64,000 nt of DNA from BS750m-G69 sp964441235 (lineage in GTDB: Bacteria > Fidelibacterota > UBA2242), in assembly GCA_964441235.1 (NCBI GenBank), contig CAYTUQ010000004.1, forward strand, positions 62,001 through 126,000, read 5' to 3'. The position numbers were made by a program, and so were the translations under genes. The notes beneath the pieces are model-generated. The model did no database searches. It saw only the letters and a program-made list of their open reading frames with translations, and was not told where the DNA came from. Below, piece after piece: positions 18,836 to 28,734 of the stretch. Each line of letters starts with the position of its first letter. Positions within the stretch are counted from its first letter, which is position 1.

Positions 18836-21800
18836 GGTTCCGACAACGTTTCTGTTTTATTAAACCGCAGTAGTGAGGCGGATATTTCGATTTCTTCCAA
18901 TTCTCTAAATTTTGGCGGTGTGAAAATAGACAGCACAAAAAGCCTACAGTTTAAAGTCTATAACCAGGGTGTCTATAGCACATTGGAGATTAGCAATATT
19001 ACCTCCTCCAATTCAGTGTTTGTTCCAAGTCCAACAACGGCGTCTATATTACCGGAGGACAGTACAACCATCACGATTATTTTCACACCAATAGCCATGA
19101 CGAGTTACTCGGATAGTCTCACGATTTCTAGTAATGATCCGGATGATCCAATGGTTTATATATATGTTAATGGACTCTGCGGAAATTATGGTCTTGCCGA
19201 TACCCCCTGGCCAAAATTTAGAGGTAATGCGAGAAACACAGGTCAAAGCCAATATATAGGTCCGCAAACGAACAGATTGGTGTGGAGTTTTCAATCCGGT
19301 AGTTTCTCCGAATCCTCACCTGCCATAGGCAGCGACGGCACCGTATATATAGGATCTTGGGGTAATAGATTATACGCTATAAACCCTGATGGAACCTTAA
19401 AGTGGAGTTATCAGACGGGGAGTTGGATTAGATCTTCTCCCGCCATAGGGTGCGACGGTACTGTTTATGTGGGATCTGATGATGGCAAATTATACGCCAT
19501 AAACTCAGACGAAATTTTAAAGTGGAGTTATCAGACTGGAGATTCCATAGGGTCGTCTCCCGCCATAGGGGGCGACGGTACTATTTATGTAGGATCTGGA
19601 GATGACAAATTATACGCAATAAATCCCGATGGTGCTTTAAAGTGGAGTTATCAGACGGGAGCTGGCATCTTCTCCTCTCCCGCCATAGGGGGCGACGGTA
19701 CTGTTTATGTGGGATCTGATGATTATGAACTATACGCAATAAACTCAGACGGAACTTTAAAGTGGAGTTATCGGACTGGTAATGGTATTATTTCCTCTCC
19801 CGCCATAGGCAGCGACGGTACTGTTTATGTGGGATCTGAAGATAGACTATATGCAATAAACTCAGACGGAACTTTGAAGTGGAGTTATCAGACGGGAGAA
19901 ACCATCTATTCCTCCTATTCCTCTCCTGCCATAGGAAGCGACGGTACTGTGTATGTGGGATCAGTAGACCCCACATACACAACTGATAATAAACTATACG
20001 CAATAAATTCAGACGGTACATTAAAGTGGAGTTGTCAGATTGGAGGTTCCATCTATTCTTCTCCCGCCATAGGAAGCGACGGCGTTGTTTATGTGGGGTC
20101 TACTGATTATAAATTATACGCAATAAATCCCGATGGTGCTTTAAAGTGGAGTTATCAGACGGAAGGTGGTATCTCCTCCTCTCCCGCCATCGGCAGCGAC
20201 GGCACACTATATATTGGATCGTGGGATGGTAAGCTTTATGCTTTTCAGGATCTTGACGAAGAAAATCCAACTGTAACACTAAGTAGTCCTGCAAGTGGAG
20301 AAACCATTTATTGCGAAAGTATAAAAGAAATAAAATGGGAAGCTTCAGATAATATCATTGTATCCAATATAGCGCTTTATTATTCAATAGATAATGGTAC
20401 TAACTATATAGCCATTGATACCACTGAAGTAAATGACAGCAGTTATACCTGGACAATCCCCAATACACCATCCGATAGATGTAAAGTAAAAATCATCGCC
20501 AGAGATGGTGTTGGAAATACAGCTACCGATATCAGCGACGGGACATTCACAATAGCGGATACAACGAAGCCAAATGTCCAGTTAATTTCTCTCAATGGGG
20601 GAGAGAGGTTAGGAATTGGATTAACTGATACTATCAGATTTTCTATTTCAGATAATGTGGGGATTAGTTATTACAAAATCTTTTTCAGTTCTGATAATGG
20701 GCTCTCATATCAGCTTATTGATTCATTATCTTCAATCCGGAATAGTTATATCTGGAATGTGCCCATACTTTTTTCTGATAAGTGTTTAGTTAAGATAATT
20801 GCTGCGGATTCATCTAATAATATAGGTGAAGATTTTTCTAATTCCACTTTTGAAATAACAGATTTAACTGATCCTGAAGTAGCTTTAGTGACACCAACCG
20901 GAGGAGAGGAGTTTGTTGGAGCATTAGAATACACAATTGGGTGGACTGCATCAGACAATTATAAATTAGCATTAGCTTATTTCTATTTTTCATCTGATAA
21001 TGGTAAAACTTATTCAATATTTGATTCAACAAATGCCCGGGATTTTACTTATAACTGGATAGCCCCGGATATACGTTCTGATAGTTGCAAATTAAAAATA
21101 GTTGTAAAGGATTCTATAGGTAATAGTGCATCTGATTCAACTAAAGAAGTTTTTAAGGTTGGACGAGGTCCGACAGCATTCCTAACAACTCCTGCAACTG
21201 AGCAGAGTGGAGACGTAATAATTGAGTATCAATTATGGGACAAGCAACGAGATAAATTAAGTTTTACATCCTATTATTCTATCGATTCAGGAGAAAATTG
21301 TTTGAAAGCAAATGTTGTTGGTGATACATCAAATATTGATTCGTTACACTATGATAATTCTATTATCTGGAAATCGGGGATTGATATTCCTTATGTTGAT
21401 AAGAGTACGATTCGATTTAAAATATTAGTTAGTGATACAGCAATTGGTATGAGTGGACATACCGGTGATTTTCATGTAGATAACAACGAGCTACCATCAA
21501 TTGGTGCTCTATTTACACCATCGGAAGAACAAACTGGTGATATAACAATAAAATTCTGCCCATCAGATTCAGAGAATGATATATTGCATTATATCTTCAA
21601 ATATTCAGTACTTTCCGACATTGAATGGAATAATGCAACTGTTGATTTCCAATTTGATAATATGCAAATACCAGCAGATACATTATCAGTAACATGGCTA
21701 TCTCAATTAGATATACCTGATCAAGAATTAGAAACTGTTAAATTTTGCATTTTTCCATGTGATAACGATACCGGACTTCCATCCATAACCGGTGCATTTC

Positions 21801-23335
21801 ATATAGATAATGAAACCGGACCAATTGTCATAGGCAATTATCCTAGAGAATTTGCATTATGGCAGGATACAATCATCATAGACTTCGATCGTCGTATAGA
21901 TACAACATCGTTGCCTGGAAATATTGAGGTTTCAGGAACAAGGTCAGGTGAAATATCAGGGAAGAATTTATTCTCGGATAATATTCAGTCACTGTTTTTC
22001 ATTCCCGGCAATCCGTTCATGGCGAAAGAGACGTTAAGCGTCAAATTGGGCGCTGTAATATTAGACAGTCTGGGCAAAGGATTAGACGGCGATAGAGACG
22101 GCGATCCGGAAGGTTCACCAATAGATGATTACACCTGGAGTTTTGAAACTCCTTATTTGGCTGATTACGATTATTCTGATAGAGTAGATGTATCTGATTT
22201 AATCATTTTTGCAAACACATGGAAAAGTGATCCGCAAGACCTTTCAAAAGAAATTGGTCCGGTTTCCGGAACTTTACCCGACTTTGTACTTATTCCTGAC
22301 CATGTTGTTGATTTTGAGGATTTTGTGACATTGGCAAGGATGTGGAACTGGTCTTTAGGACTTGGGAAAATTTCTGATATGTTTACAGGTGGTTTGGGTA
22401 AAATGGCAGCTCAACAGCCGCAATCTGAAAAACCACTTCAAACAGTGAGAAGAAAAGATAAATATATATATGAAAGCAGAGATTTGGTTTTTAACAGGAA
22501 ATCTTCAGTTAGAAGATATGCCGAGTCTCCTGTGAATAGTCCAAAAATTCCTATTATATATCTAAACCCGAAGATCAGTGATAATCCATGGAAAAACTCA
22601 AAAAATGGGTGTTTTGAAATAGAAGTTAAATTGGCTGAAAATATCGATGTGAGCGGCACTGAATTAGTTTTAAAGTATAATCCTGAATTAATTTCTTATA
22701 ACGGCTATGCAAAAACTCAAAACGAAGCGCTGAATAAAGCAAGTGAAATAATTAGCAATGAGTTGTTTGCTTTGGAAGAAGAGATGCAATCTAATTTTGA
22801 TGCAACAGAAGATAAACTAATTTTTGAGCGAAAAGAGGAAGGAACAGTTTTACTCAACATTGCTCAACTATCTAATGAATGTATCTTTGCAAACAGTGAA
22901 GGTAACATAGTCAAACTTACATTCTGTGTTGTCAATTCAGGTGTGTCTGATATTGAATATCTATATTCTGTCTATAATAGTAATGCGAGACTCCTGGTGA
23001 ATGAGCGTTCCGAAGTGCAGATAGATTCAAAGTTATTGATACCGGAAGATTATGCTATATATCAGAACTATCCGAATCCTTTCAATTCGAATACAATTAT
23101 TAAGTATCAAATTCCTTTTGAAAGTAAAACAACTATAAATATTTATGACATTACAGGTAGGATAGTTAATACATTGGTAGATGAAAGGCAAACACCTGGA
23201 TATTATTTGTCCGGGTGGGATGGAAGAAACAATTCCGGACAAATTGTTTCCAGCGGAATGTATATCTATCAAATTATTTCACTATCTGAGGAGAAGGATT
23301 TCGTAAATGCAAAAAAATTGCTGTTACTAAAATAA
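18836..23335 (+). CDS. Giant multidomain surface protein, C-terminal part (continues from gap)
   Basis: Open from the gap. After the last FG-GAP fragment come a choice-of-anchor-D/Hydin-like domain (about 18878-19190), a PQQ/pyrrolo-quinoline-type beta-propeller of eight 'SPAIGSDGTVYVGS..KLYAIN.DGTLKWSY' units (19205-20250), three Ig-like domains (20264-21160), two related beta domains (21165-21820) and a SbsA-type Ig domain (21830-22150). A dockerin-like module follows ('DYDYSDRVDVSDLIIFANTW' plus a second half near 22300), then a cohesin-like domain (22600-23010) and a type IX-like sorting domain with 'YQNYPNPFN' (23040-23335). It has no start of its own; an ATG at 18674 in this frame is chance. 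About 1,500 residues are visible. Confidence 0.85.
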   Translation, partial: GSDNVSVLLNRSSEADISISSNSLNFGGVKIDSTKSLQFKVYNQGVYSTLEISNITSSNSVFVPSPTTASILPEDSTTITIIFTPIAMTSYSDSLTISSNDPDDPMVYIYVNGLCGNYGLADTPWPKFRGNARNTGQSQYIGPQTNRLVWSFQSGSFSESSPAIGSDGTVYIGSWGNRLYAINPDGTLKWSYQTGSWIRSSPAIGCDGTVYVGSDDGKLYAINSDEILKWSYQTGDSIGSSPAIGGDGTIYVGSGDDKLYAINPDGALKWSYQTGAGIFSSPAIGGDGTVYVGSDDYELYAINSDGTLKWSYRTGNGIISSPAIGSDGTVYVGSEDRLYAINSDGTLKWSYQTGETIYSSYSSPAIGSDGTVYVGSVDPTYTTDNKLYAINSDGTLKWSCQIGGSIYSSPAIGSDGVVYVGSTDYKLYAINPDGALKWSYQTEGGISSSPAIGSDGTLYIGSWDGKLYAFQDLDEENPTVTLSSPASGETIYCESIKEIKWEASDNIIVSNIALYYSIDNGTNYIAIDTTEVNDSSYTWTIPNTPSDRCKVKIIARDGVGNTATDISDGTFTIADTTKPNVQLISLNGGERLGIGLTDTIRFSISDNVGISYYKIFFSSDNGLSYQLIDSLSSIRNSYIWNVPILFSDKCLVKIIAADSSNNIGEDFSNSTFEITDLTDPEVALVTPTGGEEFVGALEYTIGWTASDNYKLALAYFYFSSDNGKTYSIFDSTNARDFTYNWIAPDIRSDSCKLKIVVKDSIGNSASDSTKEVFKVGRGPTAFLTTPATEQSGDVIIEYQLWDKQRDKLSFTSYYSIDSGENCLKANVVGDTSNIDSLHYDNSIIWKSGIDIPYVDKSTIRFKILVSDTAIGMSGHTGDFHVDNNELPSIGALFTPSEEQTGDITIKFCPSDSENDILHYIFKYSVLSDIEWNNATVDFQFDNMQIPADTLSVTWLSQLDIPDQELETVKFCIFPCDNDTGLPSITGAFHIDNETGPIVIGNYPREFALWQDTIIIDFDRRIDTTSLPGNIEVSGTRSGEISGKNLFSDNIQSLFFIPGNPFMAKETLSVKLGAVILDSLGKGLDGDRDGDPEGSPIDDYTWSFETPYLADYDYSDRVDVSDLIIFANTWKSDPQDLSKEIGPVSGTLPDFVLIPDHVVDFEDFVTLARMWNWSLGLGKISDMFTGGLGKMAAQQPQSEKPLQTVRRKDKYIYESRDLVFNRKSSVRRYAESPVNSPKIPIIYLNPKISDNPWKNSKNGCFEIEVKLAENIDVSGTELVLKYNPELISYNGYAKTQNEALNKASEIISNELFALEEEMQSNFDATEDKLIFERKEEGTVLLNIAQLSNECIFANSEGNIVKLTFCVVNSGVSDIEYLYSVYNSNARLLVNERSEVQIDSKLLIPEDYAIYQNYPNPFNSNTIIKYQIPFESKTTINIYDITGRIVNTLVDERQTPGYYLSGWDGRNNSGQIVSSGMYIYQIISLSEEKDFVNAKKLLLLK

Positions 23336-23376
23336 AAATTTATTTGTTTGTAAGTTTTAATAGACCTTGAAAAACA

Positions 23377-23416
23377 AAACCTGTTTTAACGCAGCGAAGC
23401 TGAATCAAACAGGTTT
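23377..23416 (-). terminator. Probable rho-independent terminator of the OPT/DUF3098 unit
   Basis: A perfect 10-bp stem, AAACCTGTTT/AAACAGGTTT, has a 20-base loop that can itself pair (agc/gct). On the minus strand the stem is followed by a T-rich tract (complement of 23368-23376). It lies 160 bases past the DUF3098 stop. Confidence 0.5.
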
Positions 23417-23579
23417 GAATTAGATGGTAGTTGTGAAAAATCAAACCATTCATAATTTTAGATTTTTGATTGCAGATTTTGGTTTGGGATTTTAGATTTC
23501 GGATTTTCGATTCCGCATTCAACATTTGACCTTCGACTTTTGTCAAGTTCACTTTAGACACTTTCATAAAAATCAGCTT

Positions 23580-23843
23580 TTATTTATTGATACCTGTTTT
23601 TCTGTTATTATCCTTCTTTTTATAAAGGATAGCAATTGGAATGATAACAAGATACCCAATCAAGAGAACAATCGGTGCAATAGTCAGTGTACGGAAACTA
23701 TATGTATCTCCACTTGCCATAATAAAATAGCCAAGAATTAATACCAGGATACCGATTCCGAAAATGATGTAGTTTGTTCCCTTGAAACTAAGTTTCTCAA
23801 TAAAAGCGGGTGATTTTTTCGTTTTTTTCTTTATTTTCGTCAT
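23580..23843 (-). CDS. DUF3098-like small membrane protein
   Basis: 87 residues with a basic N terminus and two membrane helices ('YIIFGIGILVLILGYFIMA' and 'IAPIVLLIGYLVIIPIAIL'). The loop 'GDTYSFRTLTIAPIV' matches the DUF3098 pattern of Bacteroidota ('NY...G....GF.LM......FS.RR...AP.V...G'). The function is unknown. It starts 31 bases after the OPT transporter stop and is probably the last gene of that unit. Confidence 0.7.
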   Translation of the reverse strand: MTKIKKKTKKSPAFIEKLSFKGTNYIIFGIGILVLILGYFIMASGDTYSFRTLTIAPIVLLIGYLVIIPIAILYKKKDNNRKTGINK

Positions 23844-23874
23844 ACCAACTCAAATTTATCTATTATTAACTTTT

Positions 23875-25866
23875 TCACAAGTTATTTGTTCCACTTTTTT
23901 CAACTTTAGTTGACCTTATCAGTAGATATGCCAATCCACAGAAAAAAGCCAATCCGACTATAACACTAAATGGACCTGCCCAGTCCGATGAAAGAATATG
24001 AGGACGTGCTTGAATTATTACAAGAAGTCCTACAATCACACCCATCAAACCATCGCCACCCACTAATCCTGATCCAAAAAGAATTCCACCCTCACGGCGT
24101 TGATTTATTATGTTTTTATTTCCTTTGCAACGTTTTTCTACAACTTTTCTAATAAGTCCACCGAAGAATATTGGTACCATTGTTGAGACTGGAAGATAAA
24201 CACCTACCGCAAAAGCCAGTGAAGGTAATTTGAACAAGAAGTGGACGATCAAAGTAATTCCAACACCACTAAACACGAGCAACCAGGGAATATTTTTGTC
24301 AAATATACCATCAATAACCATCATCATCATACTCGCTTGTGGTGCCGGGAGTTCAGGAGATCCAAAGGTATATGCTTTTCCTAAAATCAGAACACTTCCA
24401 GCAACAAAAAAACATGTTGTTAAAACACCTATCAGTTCTGCAATCTGCTGTTTACTTGGAGTAGCACCCAGTAAAAATCCCGCCTTCAAATCCTGAGAGG
24501 TATCACCGGCTATCGAGGCGGCACAGCCTACAACTGCTCCGACAGTTAATGCTGCAACTTTACCAGCTTCATTTGTTATGCCAAGGCCGAGGAAAATAAG
24601 ACTTGTGCATATTAGAGTTGCGATAATCATTCCTGATGTAGGATTGGAAGTTACTCCCACCAATCCGACAATTCTTGCGGATACCGTTGTGAAAAAGAAA
24701 GCGAATAGTGCTACACAGAAGGCTGCTAATAAGCGGAACCAAAATGATGGTGAGAAATCAAATATCGTTGGAATAATTGCGAGAACAATTGCGATAATTA
24801 AAATACCTCCAAAAACGATCTTGATAGAAAGATCATGGTCAGTCCTATCAATTTCTACATTATTTGAGAGACGACCACGTATTTGTTGCATACCAATTTT
24901 AAAGGAGGTGATCATTGTGGGAATTGATTTTATAAGAGTTATAAATCCTGCCGTGGCGACAGCACCGGCTCCAATGTATCTAATATATTTTTCCCATATC
25001 ATTTTGGCTATATTCAAATCTGTCACAGGGTCACCTTTTTCTTGAACAAGTTGAATCATTGATTGAGTTAAAGAATCACCACCAATATATCCAATCAGGG
25101 GAATGATTACCAACCAGGATAATAATCCTCCAGCAACCATAATAATTGCGATTCTCAGTCCAAGAATGTATCCTACACCGAGAAGTGCGGGGCGTGTATT
25201 CATCCCTAAATGAGCTTTTTTAATAAATGGAATTTTTACCCAGACATCTCTTGGGAAAAGTTTTATAATATCCATTAAAAAAGTATATAGAAAACCAATG
25301 CCGAGTCCATAGAATACGTTTTTCGCTTGAGTTCCACCGGTATCAGCAGCTACAAGCACTTCTGCTGAGCCAATACCTTCAGGATAGGGGAGATTTCCAT
25401 GTTCGTTCCTTATTAGGAAACGTCTGAGCGGGATCATAAACAGAACACCGAGAAGGCCACCGGCAAGAGCAATTAGAGTGATCTTTAATAAACCTGGTTT
25501 GTAACCCCATAAAAATAGTGCTGGAATAGTGAAAATAATTCCAGATGCCAAAGATGAGCTTGCTGATCCCGCGGTTTTTGTAATATTGTTTTCTAAAATG
25601 GATGTCTTGCCTGTCCATCTCTGAAAAATCCTTGCCACGGCAACGGTGATAACCGCCAGAGGAATAGCGGTAGAAATGGTTAGACCAGCCATGAGTCCCA
25701 GATAGGCATTTGCCATTCCGAATAAAATGCCGAATATTGATCCATACACTAAAGATTTTACAGTTAACTCAGTCATTGACTCCGTTTTAGGAATGTAGGG
25801 TTGATACTCGTCAGCAGGAATTTTTTCGTAAGCTTCGGGTGGTAAGCCGTATTTTTTCTGGTTCAT
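23875..25866 (-). CDS. OPT-family oligopeptide transporter
   Basis: A 663-residue inner-membrane protein with many hydrophobic helices. Typical OPT traits are a soluble N terminus ending in 'ELTVKSLVYGSIFGILFGMANAYLGLMAGLT', 'FRHEHGNLPYPEG'-type text (here 'LIRNEHGNLPYPEGIGSAEVL'), 'ARIVGLVGVTSNPTSGM' near the middle and 'GDTSQDLKAGFLLGATPSKQQ' after it. Family members import oligopeptides or metal chelates with protons; the substrate cannot be read from sequence. A ribosome site (aggagaa) precedes the ATG at 25866. Length is normal for bacterial OPT proteins. Confidence 0.92.
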   Translation of the reverse strand: MNQKKYGLPPEAYEKIPADEYQPYIPKTESMTELTVKSLVYGSIFGILFGMANAYLGLMAGLTISTAIPLAVITVAVARIFQRWTGKTSILENNITKTAGSASSSLASGIIFTIPALFLWGYKPGLLKITLIALAGGLLGVLFMIPLRRFLIRNEHGNLPYPEGIGSAEVLVAADTGGTQAKNVFYGLGIGFLYTFLMDIIKLFPRDVWVKIPFIKKAHLGMNTRPALLGVGYILGLRIAIIMVAGGLLSWLVIIPLIGYIGGDSLTQSMIQLVQEKGDPVTDLNIAKMIWEKYIRYIGAGAVATAGFITLIKSIPTMITSFKIGMQQIRGRLSNNVEIDRTDHDLSIKIVFGGILIIAIVLAIIPTIFDFSPSFWFRLLAAFCVALFAFFFTTVSARIVGLVGVTSNPTSGMIIATLICTSLIFLGLGITNEAGKVAALTVGAVVGCAASIAGDTSQDLKAGFLLGATPSKQQIAELIGVLTTCFFVAGSVLILGKAYTFGSPELPAPQASMMMMVIDGIFDKNIPWLLVFSGVGITLIVHFLFKLPSLAFAVGVYLPVSTMVPIFFGGLIRKVVEKRCKGNKNIINQRREGGILFGSGLVGGDGLMGVIVGLLVIIQARPHILSSDWAGPFSVIVGLAFFCGLAYLLIRSTKVEKSGTNNL

Positions 25867-26406
25867 AAAATTCTCCTGTTTTCTTTATTATATCTAATGA
25901 CAATATGAACATTCTAAATATTGGGAGAGAAGTTAAAAAAAATGAGCAGGAATCCAAGGATAAGATTTTATATATTTGCCATTAGAAGTGAACTTGTAAC
26001 GGAACTTTGATGAACCTTGCGTCAAGTCCTTCAAATTCACTTTTTTAATTCAGAATTATTCATTATGGACTTAGCACAAGATTTTGATTTTAACTATCAT
26101 TTGGCACTAATATTAAAATAAAAGGTTTTAGGATACAATTAAAGTTTCAATTGATTAATGAGGATTTTATATATTGCTTTAAGAGGGTGCAGAATACAGT
26201 TATTAAAATTAGAAGATTGTTGTTATAGTATTCAGGAGACACAAGAAAGTTAAAAAAAATTCTAATTATTTACCTTTTTAAGTAAATTATTATCAGACAA
26301 AAGTTGCTAAATAGACGATTTTTTCTTATTTTAATACCAATGAATTTATAAGATATTAAGATTTCAATTTTTATAATCAAAGTACAGTGATAGATGGGAT
26401 TTCGTT
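25867..26406. other. 540-bp AT-rich divergent intergenic region
   Basis: Lies between the divergent OPT and radical SAM genes and must hold both promoters. I see no reading frame of note, no RNA fold and no strong palindrome. Several TATAAT-like words are present but are not meaningful at this AT content. Confidence 0.4.
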
Positions 26407-27408
26407 ATGAAAGAGGCTAAGTGGTGGAAATCTATTGGTGACAAAAAGGTTGAATGTACACTTTGCCCGAGGCATTGCAAACTTAAAGATGGACAGAATG
26501 GATTCTGTTTCGTAAGGCAAAATATTGATGGAGTTCTCCAATCTCTTGCTTATGCCAGTCCAATTGCAGTTCACACAGATCCTATTGAAAAAAAGCCGTT
26601 ATATCATTTTTTACCTGGTTCTGATATTTTTTCAATAGGTACTGTAGGTTGCAATTTAGGGTGTTTATTTTGCCAGAACTGGGATATTTCAAAAGCTCGT
26701 ATTGATCAAAAATCAGCCAGGCATTTTTCACCTGAAGATATAGTAAAAGCGGCATTAAATTATGATTGCAAAGGAATAGCATTTACATACAATGAACCGA
26801 CTATTTTTGGTGAGTATGTTATAGATATATCGAAACTTGCTCATAAGTCGGGATTAAAAACAGTAATGGTGACAAACGGGTATATAACAAAAGAAGCAAT
26901 TCAGGATATTTATCCTTTTATTGATGCGGCGAATATAGATTTAAAAGCGTTTACTGAGAAATTTTATTCCAAATACTGTCAGGCTCACTTACAGCCGGTT
27001 CTTGATGCCATTATTGAAATTAAGAAAATGGGTACCTGGATAGAGTTAACTACTTTAATTATTCCTGATCTGAATGATAGTTTGGAAGAAATAAAAAGTC
27101 TGGTAAATTGGGTATTAGAGAACCTTGGTTCTGATGTACCTCTCCATTTTTCAGCATTTCACCCTACTTATAAGATGATGGATAGAGAACGAACTCCCAA
27201 ATCTACTCTTGACAGAGCCAGAAAATTAGCGTTAAATGAAGGAATTCGTTATGTATATGAAGGAAATGTAATGACAACTGTTGAAGGGAATACATACTGC
27301 CCTGAATGTGGGCGACTTTTAATTGAGCGGCAATGGTTTACAGTAGTTCATAATTCGCTGGTTGATGGAAAGTGTGTGTGTGGCGCTAAAATTTCTATTG
27401 TGCAATGA
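26407..27408 (+). CDS. amrS: AmmeMemoRadiSam-system radical SAM enzyme (AmrS)
   Basis: 333 residues. An N-terminal metal-knuckle region ('CTLCPRHCKLKDGQNGFC') precedes the radical SAM CxxxCxxC cluster in 'GTVGCNLGCLFCQNWDIS' near residues 77-94, 'AFTYNEPTIF' near 127, and 'VTNGYITKEA' near 156. The C-terminal cysteines 'CPECGRLLIERQW...GKCVCGAKI' complete the pattern. These are the marks of the AmrS branch (COG1180, related to pyruvate formate-lyase activases). Its usual partners, AMMECR1 and Memo-like proteins, are not in the window. The physiological substrate of the system is not established. Confidence 0.9.
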   Translation: MKEAKWWKSIGDKKVECTLCPRHCKLKDGQNGFCFVRQNIDGVLQSLAYASPIAVHTDPIEKKPLYHFLPGSDIFSIGTVGCNLGCLFCQNWDISKARIDQKSARHFSPEDIVKAALNYDCKGIAFTYNEPTIFGEYVIDISKLAHKSGLKTVMVTNGYITKEAIQDIYPFIDAANIDLKAFTEKFYSKYCQAHLQPVLDAIIEIKKMGTWIELTTLIIPDLNDSLEEIKSLVNWVLENLGSDVPLHFSAFHPTYKMMDRERTPKSTLDRARKLALNEGIRYVYEGNVMTTVEGNTYCPECGRLLIERQWFTVVHNSLVDGKCVCGAKISIVQ

Positions 27409-27449
27409 TAAAATAAATTTTAATTTAGAAAGTTATAATTGAGGCATAT

Positions 27450-27635
27450 ATGTTAACACGATTAAGCATTGAAGTAGAAAGGACTGAATTAGCTGAATTC
27501 AGAGAAGCGATGGAAAAGATGACGCAGGATAAACCGTCTGTTGAAATAAAATTAAATCCATATCTGAGAAGTATTTGCCGGCAAATAATAAAGGATATTG
27601 ATCGTTGGGAAGATTTTAAGAAGGAGAAATGGTAA
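27450..27635 (+). CDS. Small conserved-looking protein of unknown function
   Basis: 61 residues, charged and helical ('EVERTELAEFREAMEKM'), preceded by a gagg ribosome site. No motif recognised. It is the first of four genes in the same direction leading to the OmpA-TPR lipoprotein. Confidence 0.5.
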   Translation: MLTRLSIEVERTELAEFREAMEKMTQDKPSVEIKLNPYLRSICRQIIKDIDRWEDFKKEKW

Positions 27636-27730
27636 TTTTAATACTTAACCAGTTTATAATAGAAAAACATTGATAATTAAAATGAGATTTGTAAATTCAA
27701 CCTGGATATTTTTATGAGGATTTCTCGAAT

Positions 27731-28051
27731 ATGTATGATGAAAAATTTGTTGATTTTGGAGACGAAGAAAGCCGCACTAATTATCTTAATGCAAAATTCG
27801 ACGATCTTTTACAGGGGATGAATAATCTCTATGGAAAAGAACTGAAGGAAGAACTTCTAACGAGGTTGGAAAAAACCATTGCTACATTCCATCAAGGTGT
27901 TAAATCTTTGATTATTAGTCTTCAACCCGATAAAATTAGTGAACAAGAAAGTAAGATTATCTCTCCTCAATTAGGATCAAAGCCAGTTGAAGTAGAAGTA
28001 TCAACAGCTTCTCAAGCTGATGGACAAAGGGGATTGACTGACGCCAGATAA
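27731..28051 (+). CDS. Small acidic protein of unknown function
   Basis: 106 residues. The first 75 are predicted helical ('ELKEELLTRLEKTIATFHQGVKSLI') and the tail is low in complexity. No signal peptide or membrane segment. A weak ribosome site (gagga) lies 12 bases upstream. I recognise no family. Its position suggests a cytoplasmic accessory of the downstream envelope genes. Confidence 0.55.
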   Translation: MYDEKFVDFGDEESRTNYLNAKFDDLLQGMNNLYGKELKEELLTRLEKTIATFHQGVKSLIISLQPDKISEQESKIISPQLGSKPVEVEVSTASQADGQRGLTDAR

Positions 28052-28143
28052 GATCGTTACAATATGAATGGGTGTCCGAATGGGAGCGGAATCTTCTAAA
28101 GTAGGTATAGTAAATAATAAAATTGAAATTATGGGAGTTGTGA

Positions 28144-28653
28144 ATGAAAGAAGTAATTAAGACGATTGTAATTGTACTCCTCGTTGCAGTTGCTGTATAC
28201 TTTGCTTTTATCATTGGAAAAGTAAATGCTCGAATGGATGTTTTAAACACGCAAGACTCTGTTATTGTGGAAGTAAATAATGATTTTGATCATAACCTTC
28301 ATGATCTTGAGCTTCAATTTATAGGTCGTGGTAAGCACATTCAGCAGTTTCAAGGAGATTTAAAGGATATGTATAGGAAATTGGATGAAACTGCAATTAT
28401 GTTTGCTGCTAAGATTGATTCTGTTTTATTAGTCTTTAGCGAGTTTAAGATGAATACCGAGACTGAACTCGAAAATTTGAAAAGTGAACAGGAGCAGGCT
28501 TCGGATAGACTTTCCAAGTTGCAGCGTCAAACCAATAGGACTTTGACTGATTTACAGACAGCATTGAGCAGGATGAATCGTGAAATAGGAGACCTTGAGA
28601 AGAGAGTTAAAGCTGTAGAACCTGTAGAAAAAGAAAAGAAAAGTCGCCGTTAA
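28144..28653 (+). CDS. Single-pass membrane protein with coiled coil
   Basis: 169 residues. One N-terminal membrane helix (about 5-25, 'IVIVLLVAVAVYFAFIIG') is followed by a long heptad-rich region (about 75-160, 'ELENLKSEQEQASDRLSKLQRQTNRTLTDLQTALSRM') and a basic C-terminal tail. This topology fits an inner-membrane-anchored periplasmic coiled coil, similar in layout to CpoB/YbgF N-terminal coiled coils. It lies directly before the OmpA-TPR lipoprotein, so a Tol-Pal-like role is possible, but this is inferred only from layout. Confidence 0.65.
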   Translation: MKEVIKTIVIVLLVAVAVYFAFIIGKVNARMDVLNTQDSVIVEVNNDFDHNLHDLELQFIGRGKHIQQFQGDLKDMYRKLDETAIMFAAKIDSVLLVFSEFKMNTETELENLKSEQEQASDRLSKLQRQTNRTLTDLQTALSRMNREIGDLEKRVKAVEPVEKEKKSRR

Positions 28654-28734
28654 GGAGTAAAAAAATTTTAAATAAGGTATCTGATATTAATAAATGTGTG
28701 TATTGGGTACTTTTAATGTTTGGAGGATTAGCAA

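Noticed and set aside
17935..18880. Non-coding satellite or CRISPR
   Set aside because: The 147-bp units keep one open frame and encode FG-GAP motifs.
23420..23560. Low-complexity 'gattttagatttcgg' stretch as a gene or RNA
   Set aside because: It has no coding style and no stable fold; it appears to be simple repeat-like text between two convergent genes.
24578..25045. 155-residue plus-strand ORF opposite the OPT gene
   Set aside because: It is antisense to a well-conserved membrane transporter and has no family-like text; a shadow frame.
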